Source: an uncultured Lentisphaeraceae bacterium
GTDB taxonomy: Bacteria > Verrucomicrobiota > Kiritimatiellia > RFP12 > DVOR01
Length of the DNA: 38,003 bases
Direction: 5' to 3'
Assembly: GCA_937892925.1 (NCBI GenBank)
Contig: CALBHX010000072.1
Span: 1 to 38,003, forward strand
Made by a program: the position numbers and the translations under genes. Below are positions 1 through 7,803 of the stretch, one piece after another (positions within the stretch are counted from its first letter, which is position 1; every line of letters begins with the position of its first letter). The notes beneath the pieces were generated by a model, which was not told where the DNA came from, did not search any database, and worked only from the letters and a program-made list of their open reading frames with translations.

Positions 1-2050
1 GTGCAGGGAAGTCATATACTGCCTCTTTCGTCAACCACTCGCCCGTAGGGCACATCACGCGTACCGAAACCCGTGCTACAACGGCCTTTGGCTCGGACAA
101 TCGCCGAAATGCAAATACATAATTCCCCTTGGCGTCCACCTCCGTTTCCCCTGAAACTTCCCCCTCGCCTCCTTGCCAAACACACCGCCACCGCACCTTC
201 GCCCCCGTCAACGGCACTGCGGAGTAATCCTCCGCTTTACCCGTGCAGCGAACCATTTCCCCCGGTAATTCTCCTAACGACTCACGTTCAAACGATAGTC
301 GGAACGAAGCAGCACGAAATGCCACTACCTGCGGAGAGGCTCCCCGCCCAGCCAATTCCTCCTCCGCACCGTCTTTCCCCTGCGCATCTTGGATCTTAGG
401 AGTAAAACGCATTTCCAACCGCCCTGAAAAACTTTCGGGAAGCACCGTTTCGCCTGAAAACACCCCCTGTTCCTCTACCATCAAATCCCGTTCCCACAAG
501 GTTTGCTCTCCCGTAGGCGACATACCAACCAGCCGCACATGACCGGAACCCTTCACCCCCACACGCCATCGTTCCGACTCATGGCGCCGCAACAACACCA
601 CCCCGCAAAACTTCACTCGTTCCCCAGGACGATACAGCGCACGATCCGTTAAAAACATCATCTGCTGCGCCGGTTCCTCATCCGATTGCGAGGGCTCCGG
701 CAGCCATACCCTTGCCTGTACAGTCTCCTCCTTTACTGACACCTGAAACGCAGTCTTTCCCTCCTTATCCATCTCCTCCTTCGGCAACGCTGGCAAATAC
801 GCCAACCCTAATGCATCCGTTTCCGCCTGTATTTCCCCGCACTCCACCCGCGCCCCAACCACCGGTGCCCCGGTCTTGATATCCGCCACAAACACCATGG
901 GTGCCGCCCCAGGAATCACTGCGAATGAAAAAGATGCGGCCACGAAAGACGCCCGAACCTCAACTTCCGGGGCTTCACGAATTCTCCCGGAAAATCGAAA
1001 AACACTCTCCTGCGGTTCAGACACTCCCGCCTTAGCCAAACGCTTCAGCGGCGGATGCAACAGCGTTGTTGTATGCCACACATATGGCACCTGATCCGGA
1101 AGTGAAAACGTCTCGTGCCGCTGCTTATCGCTACTCGACCAGTACAACTCCGTCACATTCCGATACCGCACCACCAACGGAAATGCCTCCCCAATCGGTA
1201 CCACCTCCGGTACACTCACAAACTCCACCTGCGCCTGCCGCATCCGGTTTAATGCCATCTGTGCTCGAACTTTCAATGTATGTGAGGTCGCCGCCTCCGC
1301 GGCAGCCATCAACCGCTGCACACAGGCCAACGCCGCCTCCGGCTTGGCCGCCTCTGCAGCATGCCGATCTAACCACATATAACCTGGCAATGCAATCTCT
1401 GCCGCCTGCAACTCCATACCGGCCGCCACATCCCCCGGCCACACACGCTCCTCACGCATGGTTCGTAATGCCTTCCGTTTAACCGCATCCCCCGAACATG
1501 CGGCGATTTCCTGCAAACGCAGTATTCCAAGCACCGTCAGTTCCCCTGCGTCCTCTGCCGCCGACATCATCACCCGCCGAAGTTTCGGATCTCCATACAG
1601 TTCCCCCATCGCCTGCACCAACACTGCAAGCGCCGATTGCGGTGTCCACTCCGCCTGTGGTGCCAAAAAAAGATATGGCGCCGCAGGCGTTGCGGCATAC
1701 TGTGAAAACTTCGAAACTCCAGCCTTCAATCGCCGCTCCAGAACAGCCTTAGCCTGAAGCCTCGTCCACCCCTGAACGGGAACTCCATGCGGCGGTTCCC
1801 CGGAAGCCTCTCCCCATGTAAACGCTCCTTCCCGCAAAGCACGTGCCAATGCTAGCGTTGTGTAAAGCTCAAAATACGGCCTCTCCACCGCCGAAGCCGC
1901 AGCTTCCGCCTTAAAGGCTCGTTCCACCGTGGCACAAGGCGTATCCGCACGCGCCACTTCCGCCTGTTCCACGCGTAGAACCTGTTGCCACGCGGCATAC
2001 CCCTTCACCACGCCAAACAAACAAGCCATCACGCACAGCATCCATTTCAT
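1..2050 (-). CDS. Alpha-2-macroglobulin-like protein, N-terminal part (truncated by window edge)
   Basis: The reading frame opens at ATG 2050 and runs leftward off the window with no stop, giving about 683 residues. A GAGGAG ribosome-binding site lies 7 bases before the ATG. Residues 1-20 form a Sec-type signal peptide ending around GYAA. The next 400 residues are Ala/Glu-rich and helical-looking. Near residue 467 the segment TDRALYRPGERVKFCG matches the MG2 domain signature of alpha-2-macroglobulins, and beta-rich MG-type sequence continues to the edge. Bacterial members are periplasmic or envelope proteins thought to trap proteases, often next to pbpC; neither the thioester region nor pbpC is within the window. 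The family call rests on the MG2 motif and overall layout. It could also be a macroglobulin-like protein without a thioester. Confidence 0.75.
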   Translation of the reverse strand, partial: MKWMLCVMACLFGVVKGYAAWQQVLRVEQAEVARADTPCATVERAFKAEAAASAVERPYFELYTTLALARALREGAFTWGEASGEPPHGVPVQGWTRLQAKAVLERRLKAGVSKFSQYAATPAAPYLFLAPQAEWTPQSALAVLVQAMGELYGDPKLRRVMMSAAEDAGELTVLGILRLQEIAACSGDAVKRKALRTMREERVWPGDVAAGMELQAAEIALPGYMWLDRHAAEAAKPEAALACVQRLMAAAEAATSHTLKVRAQMALNRMRQAQVEFVSVPEVVPIGEAFPLVVRYRNVTELYWSSSDKQRHETFSLPDQVPYVWHTTTLLHPPLKRLAKAGVSEPQESVFRFSGRIREAPEVEVRASFVAASFSFAVIPGAAPMVFVADIKTGAPVVGARVECGEIQAETDALGLAYLPALPKEEMDKEGKTAFQVSVKEETVQARVWLPEPSQSDEEPAQQMMFLTDRALYRPGERVKFCGVVLLRRHESERWRVGVKGSGHVRLVGMSPTGEQTLWERDLMVEEQGVFSGETVLPESFSGRLEMRFTPKIQDAQGKDGAEEELAGRGASPQVVAFRAASFRLSFERESLGELPGEMVRCTGKAEDYSAVPLTGAKVRWRCVWQGGEGEVSGETEVDAKGNYVFAFRRLSEPKAVVARVSVRVMCPTGEWLTKEAVYDFPA

Positions 2051-2379
2051 CTGCAAACTCCTCGCGTTTCACGGAAATAGTCTAACAGATTGCCACACCC
2101 ACAACCACCATCTTCCCAGCCCACCGCCCATTAAATCAACACGTGGAGAACCAACCATAACCCGCACCGACTTCAATCCAAACTCGGGGCAGATTCACGG
2201 CCAACTCGGGGCGGGTTCTTCCGCCGCCCATCTCAGTGTTGTTTTCCCTCTTACATACACATAACCCACAAAACTTCGCCCTGCCAGGCAAACCTACGTC
2301 GAACCGCCAGTATCTGACCTCAGGCATTCATGAAAGACGATTTTTTGCAACATGCCATACCTCCATATAAACCTCCTCC
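2051..2379. other. Divergent intergenic region, no gene seen
   Basis: This stretch separates the minus-strand macroglobulin gene from the plus-strand TlpA-like gene. I see no plausible gene in it. Its main content is a pair of G-rich direct repeats at 2183-2226, listed separately. The macroglobulin ribosome-binding site is at its left end. Confidence 0.6.
2183..2226 (+). repeat. Two copies of a 22-bp G-rich direct repeat
   Basis: CTCGGGGCAGATT starts at 2183 and CTCGGGGCGGGTT starts at 2205, exactly 22 bases later. The preceding 22 bases (from 2161) may be a more diverged copy. The same G-rich core with the same 22-base period recurs at 22700-22765. The function is unknown; a protein-binding array read every two helical turns is one possibility. 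Confidence 0.5.
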
Positions 2380-2388
2380 TGTTATAAT
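2380..2388 (+). promoter_or_regulatory. Extended -10 promoter of the TlpA-like gene, predicted leaderless start
   Basis: TGtTATAAT is a perfect -10 box with the extended TGn element. Only six bases separate it from the ATG at 2395, so the transcription start would fall on the A of the ATG. No good -35 is visible and no ribosome-binding site fits in the six bases. Confidence 0.6.
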
Positions 2389-2394
2389 AGGTGA

Positions 2395-2904
2395 ATGAAA
2401 ACACTTCTTTTTACGCTGTCACTTTTCGCTACAACGTTTGTTTTTCCCGGAGAAGCCTTCCCCGTCTCTGCCCTTCCCTCGCTATGGGTAGCTGGCGAAC
2501 GTCCCACAAACTGGGCAAAGGGTGAACTTTATATTATAGAATGTTGGGCCTCCTGGTGCGGCCCATGTATGCAGGTCATCCCGCATATTGAACAATTGTG
2601 GCAAACACTTAAAAGTGAGCAGGTTCACGTAATCGGCGTAAATGTAGGCGAACGGCATACTCCGGAGGCCATTCGAGCCCTACTTGCAAAACAAACCACC
2701 CCGCCCACCTATGCGCTTGCGGCAGATCATGGGAATAATCTGAAAAGATATTTGAAGTTCACAGGCATTCCCTTTGCAGTAGTTGTACGCGATGGTGAGG
2801 TTATCTGGCGCGGCCATCCGGCGCGCTTAACAGTGAGGCTCCTGCGGTCATTAAAGAATCCCATACCGACCACGGTTCCCCAATCGCCGGCCAAGTTCAA
2901 ATAA
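2395..2904 (+). CDS. Secreted TlpA/ResA-like thiol-disulfide oxidoreductase
   Basis: A 169-residue protein with an N-terminal signal peptide of about 22 residues ending near EAFP. The thioredoxin fold follows: the redox motif WCGPC has its cysteines at 55 and 58, and the cis-proline segment FTGIPFAVVV lies near 120-130. The length and exported location fit TlpA/ResA-type proteins, which reduce or shuffle disulfides of envelope proteins such as apocytochromes. The substrate cannot be told from the context, since no cytochrome maturation genes are adjacent. The start at 2395 is supported by the -10 box immediately upstream, which leaves no room for an earlier start. Confidence 0.85.
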   Translation: MKTLLFTLSLFATTFVFPGEAFPVSALPSLWVAGERPTNWAKGELYIIECWASWCGPCMQVIPHIEQLWQTLKSEQVHVIGVNVGERHTPEAIRALLAKQTTPPTYALAADHGNNLKRYLKFTGIPFAVVVRDGEVIWRGHPARLTVRLLRSLKNPIPTTVPQSPAKFK

Positions 2905-2980
2905 CTGCACATTCACCCCTTTTATTCATTCGTCCACCCGTAACCGGCCATATAATTACAGGCATTGGAATTTGACGCAG

Positions 2981-3017
2981 CATAAATAAAAATACGGCGG
3001 AGCGTTCTGCCCCACCG
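2981..3017 (-). terminator. Rho-independent terminator of the PEP-CTERM gene
   Basis: On the minus strand a 9-bp stem (3017-3009 with 3003-2995, two G-T wobbles, 5-base loop) is followed by TATTTTTATTT. It lies 25 bases after the stop of the minus-strand gene at 3042. The plus strand has no T-run after the stem. Confidence 0.8.
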
Positions 3018-3041
3018 CACATTGCAACCGGTTTTGACACC

Positions 3042-3716
3042 TCAAGCCGCACGACGGCGAAGTATCAACCCTGCCACACCAAAAGCCAGCAACGCCAATA
3101 CCGCCGGTTCAGGAACCGGCGTAGACGAAAGCTGCCTACGATCCTCATCCGTCATATTCCCGACGTACAATTCGGCACCGCCCAGCAATACATCCTTACC
3201 AATGTAGAGGCTGTCTACATAATCAGGAAAGTTCGCATTCTCCAGTTTAACGAGTAGTTTCCCATCCGCATAGAAACTGACATTCGCGAGATTACCGGTC
3301 GTCCACTCTACCGCCATTACAAGCGTTACCGAACCACTCACTGGATCCACCTCATAAACCCCGCCAGCGGTATTACCATTATAGACCGCCAACCGGCTCA
3401 TACCCTCCTCACCCGGCTTACGCACACTGACATTTGGGGTCGAGCGCCAACCCGTCTTATCCGTTCCGCCATACGCTGCCGGAAACGATGCTTTCGGCCC
3501 AATGGCCACCGCCGTGGTGTCTGTAACACTGGCCATGGTGAAGGTTACCTTCAACGCAAACGTACCCGTTCTGTTCCACTCAGAAGAAAAGTCATACAGC
3601 ATGCAGCCGTTCGAGGTGGCCACCCCGGACAATTGATTCATATCCCAAGCCAAGGAAATAGCCTGCGCAGAGGCTGCCGCTGCCAATATGCCCAACAATA
3701 CCATTATCCGCTTCAT
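3042..3716 (-). CDS. PEP-CTERM sorting-domain protein with LamG-like body
   Basis: A 224-residue exported protein. The chosen start, ATG 3716, gives a clear signal peptide ending at SAQA and has an AAGGTGG ribosome-binding site; upstream ATGs are too close to that site or lack one. The body is beta-rich, with a segment (VSFYADGKLLVKLEN) typical of concanavalin-like/LamG folds. The C-terminus has the PEP-CTERM tripartite signal: VPEP, a hydrophobic helix (ALLAFGVAGLIL) and a basic RRRAA tail. PEP-CTERM proteins are processed by an exosortase and often belong to the extracellular matrix; no exosortase gene is in this window. The ligand is unknown. A minus-strand terminator follows at 3017-2981. 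Confidence 0.8.
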   Translation of the reverse strand: MKRIMVLLGILAAAASAQAISLAWDMNQLSGVATSNGCMLYDFSSEWNRTGTFALKVTFTMASVTDTTAVAIGPKASFPAAYGGTDKTGWRSTPNVSVRKPGEEGMSRLAVYNGNTAGGVYEVDPVSGSVTLVMAVEWTTGNLANVSFYADGKLLVKLENANFPDYVDSLYIGKDVLLGGAELYVGNMTDEDRRQLSSTPVPEPAVLALLAFGVAGLILRRRAA

Positions 3717-3994
3717 TCTGATCATCCACCTTAACACCATAACGTTTGAATCCCAATCCAACGCACTGTCCCCAACGGGAACAATTGTTGGCTGATATGC
3801 CACGCCCGACCGGGAAAGTCAACTTCACGACTCTTCCAAGGTTCAATATAATGAGGCAAACAGGCTCGGATACATACCTTGACGGCAGGTACACGTTATC
3901 TATTTCTCTCCTAATCACGGAGCTATTTTGCCCACACGCCATCGCCATATTTTCACCTGACCACGTTCTAAAACATCCCGTCATTGGATTTTAT
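3717..3994. other. Intergenic region between the PEP-CTERM gene and the his operon
   Basis: No convincing gene is present. It contains the leader of the PEP-CTERM gene at its left end and, around 3879-3902, a weak promoter-like TTGACG with a poor -10. The his operator begins directly after it. Confidence 0.5.
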
Positions 3995-4032
3995 TCGGAC
4001 TGTCCGAGGGTTCTCCCTTCGGACAGTCCGAA
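3995..4032 (+). promoter_or_regulatory. Tandem palindromic operator upstream of hisC
   Basis: Two copies of a dyad occur: TCGGACtGTCCGA at 3995-4007 and TTCGGACaGTCCGAA at 4018-4032, with centres 24 bases apart. The promoter -35 hexamer (4020-4025) lies inside the second copy. The two copies can also pair with each other (GGG/CCC between them) into one long hairpin, but most of that hairpin lies upstream of the expected transcription start, so a DNA operator is more likely than an attenuator. The regulator is not identified. Confidence 0.7.
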
Positions 4033-4048
4033 ACAAGTGTGTTATACT
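4020..4048 (+). promoter_or_regulatory. Promoter of hisCBA
   Basis: CGGACA at 4020-4025 serves as -35, followed by 17 bases and TATACT at 4043-4048, with an extended TG at 4040-4041. A repressor on the second palindrome would cover the -35. Confidence 0.65.
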
Positions 4049-4076
4049 TTCCGTTTCTTCATGGTTAGGACGCAGT

Positions 4077-5126
4077 ATGAGTTTTGTTTGCAAACATCTT
4101 GAGCATCTAGCCGGATATGTTCCGGGTGAACAGCCGCATTTTCCGGGTATGGTGAAACTGAATACCAACGAAAACCCCTACCCGCCCTCTCCCAACGTGG
4201 GAAAGGCGTTGGCGGCCTTTGATTGGCAGTCGCTTCGCCGTTATCCAGACCCCGTGTGCCGCCAGGTCCGAGAACATATTGCCTCACTGCATGGCTGTTC
4301 TCCGAATCAGGTGTTTATTGGGAACGGCTCGGATGAAATCCTATCGCTCTTTACTCGGACATTCGTTGAGGCGGGGGGAACCATCGGCTATTTTGAACCG
4401 ACCTACTCCCTCTACTCCGTTTTGGCAGAGATCCGGGATGCCCGGGGTAAACCGTTCCCATTAAATGAAGATTTTTCCTGCCCAATGCCGCCGGAAGACT
4501 TCGCTGATGCCTTTGTTTGGACAAACCCAAACGCGCCGACATCACGCATGACAAATCCAGAAATCATTGCTGACTTTTCCCAACGGTTCAAAGGCGTTCT
4601 TTTGGTGGATGAAGCCTATGCAGACTTTGCCCCGGCCAACTGTATGCCATTGGCCGTTGCGTCCAAAAACACCAACACCCTGGTCATGCGAACGCTCTCC
4701 AAAAGTTTTTCACTCGCGGGAATCCGGTTTGGGTACTGCATTGGGCCGGAGCCTCTGATTGATGCGCTTTACAGAGTCAAAGATTCTTACAACATGGATG
4801 CGCTGGCTCAGGCAGTAGGCATGGCCGCTTTAACGGATATGCCGCATATGCGGGCAAACGTAGCCGCCATTATAAAGACGCGAGAAAGCCTTTCAAAGAC
4901 ACTCTCTCAACGGGGTTGGCACGTGCTTCCATCGGCCACAAACTTTCTTTTTGCAGCCCCCCCACCCACAACCTCTGCGGCAGCAATTTTTGAAACCCTG
5001 CGTCAGGAACACGTTTTTGTACGTTACTTCCCTGGCAAGCGGACGGGGCAATATCTACGAATTACTGTTGGTACGCCGGAAGAAACCGCGCGGCTGCTGG
5101 ACGTCCTGAGCCGTATCGGTGTTTAA
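4077..5126 (+). CDS. hisC: Histidinol-phosphate aminotransferase
   Basis: A 349-residue fold-type I PLP aminotransferase that converts imidazole-acetol phosphate to histidinol phosphate. The N-terminal motif KLNTNENPYPPSP is characteristic of HisC. The PLP-binding lysine is K209 in TLSKSFSLAGIRFG. The aspartate/tyrosine segment VDEAYADF and the C-terminal RITVGTPEE arginine motif are both present. The start at ATG 4077 has TAGGA six bases upstream and lies downstream of the promoter -10 at 4043; longer in-frame extensions would begin upstream of the promoter. It is the first gene of a hisC-hisB-hisA operon. Confidence 0.95.
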   Translation: MSFVCKHLEHLAGYVPGEQPHFPGMVKLNTNENPYPPSPNVGKALAAFDWQSLRRYPDPVCRQVREHIASLHGCSPNQVFIGNGSDEILSLFTRTFVEAGGTIGYFEPTYSLYSVLAEIRDARGKPFPLNEDFSCPMPPEDFADAFVWTNPNAPTSRMTNPEIIADFSQRFKGVLLVDEAYADFAPANCMPLAVASKNTNTLVMRTLSKSFSLAGIRFGYCIGPEPLIDALYRVKDSYNMDALAQAVGMAALTDMPHMRANVAAIIKTRESLSKTLSQRGWHVLPSATNFLFAAPPPTTSAAAIFETLRQEHVFVRYFPGKRTGQYLRITVGTPEETARLLDVLSRIGV

Positions 5127-5152
5127 TCCCTCTCATTCCAGGAGAATCCCTC

Positions 5153-5737
5153 ATGCGACAAGCCACGCTTAAACGAACCACCCGCGAAACGGATATTTCA
5201 CTGAGCTTGAATCTCGATGGTACAGGGAAGCACCAGATCTGTACAGGAATTGGATTCTTTGATCACATGCTGGAGCTCTTTTCCCGGCACTCGCTGATCG
5301 ATCTGTCGGTAACGTGCAAGGGTGATTTACAGGTAGATTATCACCACTCGGTTGAAGACGTTGGATTGGTTCTGGGATCAGCGCTGAATCAAGCACTGGG
5401 CGAACGCAAAGGCATCCGCCGGTACGGCTTTTTCATGTTGCCAATGGATGAAGCTCGAGCAGACGTACTGGTCGATCTTGGCGGGCGACCATTCCTCGTT
5501 TGGAAGATCTCTCACCCTGAACAGCACATCCGGGACTTTAATGTACAATTGCTTGAGGAGTTCATGCGGGCATTTTGCACAAATGCGCGCATGAATCTAC
5601 ACGTTATCCAGCCCTATGGCGCAGAAGTTCATCACGCCTACGAAGCGGTTTTCAAAGGTCTCGCACGGGCACTGCGAATGGCCATTGAGTCCGATCCGCG
5701 CGATTCCGACATTCCCTCAAGCAAGGGTACACTCTAA
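5153..5737 (+). CDS. hisB: Imidazoleglycerol-phosphate dehydratase
   Basis: A 194-residue monofunctional IGP dehydratase, the normal size for bacteria without the fused phosphatase. The metal-binding motifs FFDHMLELFSRHS (about 37-49), DYHHSVEDVG (about 62-71) and HHAYEAVFKGLARALR near the C-terminus are all intact. It dehydrates imidazole-glycerol phosphate to imidazole-acetol phosphate, the substrate of the upstream hisC product. An AGGAGA ribosome-binding site precedes ATG 5153, 26 bases after hisC. Confidence 0.97.
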   Translation: MRQATLKRTTRETDISLSLNLDGTGKHQICTGIGFFDHMLELFSRHSLIDLSVTCKGDLQVDYHHSVEDVGLVLGSALNQALGERKGIRRYGFFMLPMDEARADVLVDLGGRPFLVWKISHPEQHIRDFNVQLLEEFMRAFCTNARMNLHVIQPYGAEVHHAYEAVFKGLARALRMAIESDPRDSDIPSSKGTL

Positions 5738-5765
5738 CTAAAAATTCACAGCGGGAGCTTGTCCC

Positions 5766-6500
5766 ATGATTCTTTTGCCTGCGATTGATTTGATGAATGG
5801 TTGTTGTGTCCGCTTAAAACAAGGGCGCGCCGATCAGCAGACGGTGTACTCAAAAGACCCGATAGCTCAAGCGAAAGCATTTCGAGAACAAGGTGCTAAG
5901 TATCTGCACGTGGTGGATTTGGATGGTGCCTTTGCTGGAGCACCGCGCCATGCAACGATAATCGCCGACATTGTGCGTGAAAGCGGATTATCCGTGGAAG
6001 TAGGAGGCGGAATCCGAACGGAAGCAGCACTGAACGCCGTACTCGCAGCAGGTGTTGCACGGGCAATCATCGGAACCGGTGCGTTGGAACAAACAAAACA
6101 GCTGGCGCGATGGGTCACGCAATATGGAGCGCACATCGCCGTTGGTATTGACGCTCGGGATGGTTTTGTCCAAACACGTGGATGGGTGGAAACATCATCT
6201 GTTAGGGCAATCGATCTAGCCAAGCGCGTGGCTGACTGTGGTGTCCAGACCATTATTTATACTGACACCGCCACGGATGGAATGCTGCGCGGGACGAACC
6301 TGCCAGCTATGAAACAGTTGGCAGAAGCGGTTCCCCATGTTCATATTATTGCCTCTGGAGGAATTTCACTGCCGGAGCATATTCAGGCACTTCACTCATT
6401 GAAATGCCCCAACATCTGGGGAGCCATTGTCGGTAAGGCTCTATACGAAGGCGTTGCGGCATTACCAGACTTTTTGTCCGTAGCGCAAGACGAAGCTTGA
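5766..6500 (+). CDS. hisA: Phosphoribosylformimino-5-aminoimidazole carboxamide ribotide isomerase
   Basis: A 244-residue TIM-barrel isomerase. LLPAIDLMNGCCVRL at the N-terminus carries the catalytic aspartate of the AID motif. VEVGGGIRT near 78-86 and IIASGGIS near the C-terminus form the two phosphate-binding loops, and YTDTATDGMLRGTN has the second catalytic aspartate. The DGM(L)RG segment fits HisA better than HisF. It is the third gene of the his cluster; hisF and hisH are not here. No clear terminator follows, but a new promoter starts at 6539. Confidence 0.95.
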   Translation: MILLPAIDLMNGCCVRLKQGRADQQTVYSKDPIAQAKAFREQGAKYLHVVDLDGAFAGAPRHATIIADIVRESGLSVEVGGGIRTEAALNAVLAAGVARAIIGTGALEQTKQLARWVTQYGAHIAVGIDARDGFVQTRGWVETSSVRAIDLAKRVADCGVQTIIYTDTATDGMLRGTNLPAMKQLAEAVPHVHIIASGGISLPEHIQALHSLKCPNIWGAIVGKALYEGVAALPDFLSVAQDEA

Positions 6501-6538
6501 GGATCATACCGGGTGAGAATTCAGCCTATGATGCGTTC

Positions 6539-6567
6539 TTGCGGGTAACCTACAACGCACCTATCTT
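6539..6567 (+). promoter_or_regulatory. Promoter of the TPR lipoprotein-ahbC pair
   Basis: TTGCGG at 6539-6544, a 17-base spacer and TATCTT at 6562-6567. The same TTGCGG/TTGCGT type of -35 appears before hisG, the tRNA and the greA fusion. The resulting leader would be about 75 bases. Confidence 0.5.
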
Positions 6568-6648
6568 AAAGACGTGCTTCCCGATGACACCTGTGCATGA
6601 GTTTTGATAGACTGGAGTCGGTTTTGATCTCAGCTTGGAGTTGCTGCT

Positions 6649-7800
6649 ATGCGGGTTCTTTTTTTTCTCTTTTTGTTCGGGTTGGGAAGTGTTTTGGTTG
6701 GTTGTTCACCGGCGGATGAGAAAACACTTGCTGCCCGTGCAGAAAAGGCTTATGCCGAAAAACAATATGCGAAAGCGATTGCCGGGTATGAAGCTTTATT
6801 GCGCTTAACTGGTGAACGGGCTGTGTTGTATCGGAATTTGGCTTTGGCAGCTTATGGAGCAAAAGATACTTCAACGGCACGAAAAGCCGCAGAGCACGCT
6901 TTACGATTGTCTGGCAACGCCCCAGAAGCAGATGGATGCCGGGAACTGCTTGGCATGATCGCCGAAGAAGAGAAGCAGCCGGAAACCGCATTCCAATGGT
7001 ATCGTCAGGTATTAAACAGTCGGGATATTGCGCTTCGCGTGCGCGTAAGTTCCCGCCTAGCACAACTGTACCGTGCACAGGGACGAGTGGACGGTGCGCT
7101 GGGAATGCTTTTATCGGCGTGGTACGATGCACCACAGGATGCGACCACCGTTTTCAATCTCGGTATGTTGAGTGTCAAAGAGCCGCTGCTGTTACGACAA
7201 GCAGCCTTGGACTTCTTTACGTTGGCCGAACATCTGTTGCCGAAAGGGGCGCCTCAAGTTCGGGAGGCTCAAACTTGGCGAACACGCCTAGAAAAAAATC
7301 TTGCGCGACTGCAACAAGTACCGGCGGCCGTTGGCGATGCCAGCGCCTGTGCAAAAGCCATTAAGGCGGCGAAGGAAAAGCAAGCACGACGGCAATGGCG
7401 AGACGCAGAGGCTCTCTTCGCCAAGGCTACCAAGGCCGATCCATCAAACTTTGATGCCGCGCTGGAAACCGGGCGGATGGCTGCCAAAAACAATCACAAG
7501 GAAACCGCATTAAAGGCGTATGCCGCAGCGATTGCGCTGCGGGAAAATGCACAGGATGCACGTATTGAGGCGGCTCAGCTAGCCTACGATGCCAAACGTT
7601 ACGAATTGGCCTTATCCTATTTGCGCCCAGCCATGGTCACACAGCGGCGAAATCGTTTTCTAGCAGATTTGTACATGCGTATTCTCACTGCCCAGCGTAA
7701 ATTACCTGAAGCTCGGGTTTTTGGTGAATATTACCTGAAACTTTACGGACAAGCTCCCGAGTCTTATCGGAAGTGGGTCAACAGTTTACCGGAAATGTAA
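6649..7800 (+). CDS. TPR-repeat lipoprotein
   Basis: A 383-residue protein with a lipoprotein signal: a short basic start, a hydrophobic stretch and lipobox LVGC with the cysteine at residue 19. The mature part is almost wholly alpha-helical, with tetratricopeptide-like repeats (for example around 30-60, 70-105, 108-140 and 245-300), rich in Ala and with paired aromatic/Ala positions. It is likely anchored in the envelope as a protein-interaction scaffold. GGAG lies nine bases before ATG 6649. It is followed three bases later by the ahbC-like gene, so the two are probably co-transcribed, though a functional link is not obvious. Confidence 0.7.
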   Translation: MRVLFFLFLFGLGSVLVGCSPADEKTLAARAEKAYAEKQYAKAIAGYEALLRLTGERAVLYRNLALAAYGAKDTSTARKAAEHALRLSGNAPEADGCRELLGMIAEEEKQPETAFQWYRQVLNSRDIALRVRVSSRLAQLYRAQGRVDGALGMLLSAWYDAPQDATTVFNLGMLSVKEPLLLRQAALDFFTLAEHLLPKGAPQVREAQTWRTRLEKNLARLQQVPAAVGDASACAKAIKAAKEKQARRQWRDAEALFAKATKADPSNFDAALETGRMAAKNNHKETALKAYAAAIALRENAQDARIEAAQLAYDAKRYELALSYLRPAMVTQRRNRFLADLYMRILTAQRKLPEARVFGEYYLKLYGQAPESYRKWVNSLPEM

Positions 7801-7803
7801 GCC

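Noticed and set aside
3848..3905. Plus-strand TATAAT followed by ATG near 3846-3852
   Set aside because: It resembles the leaderless pattern, but the ATG overlaps the box and the frame gives no recognisable protein.
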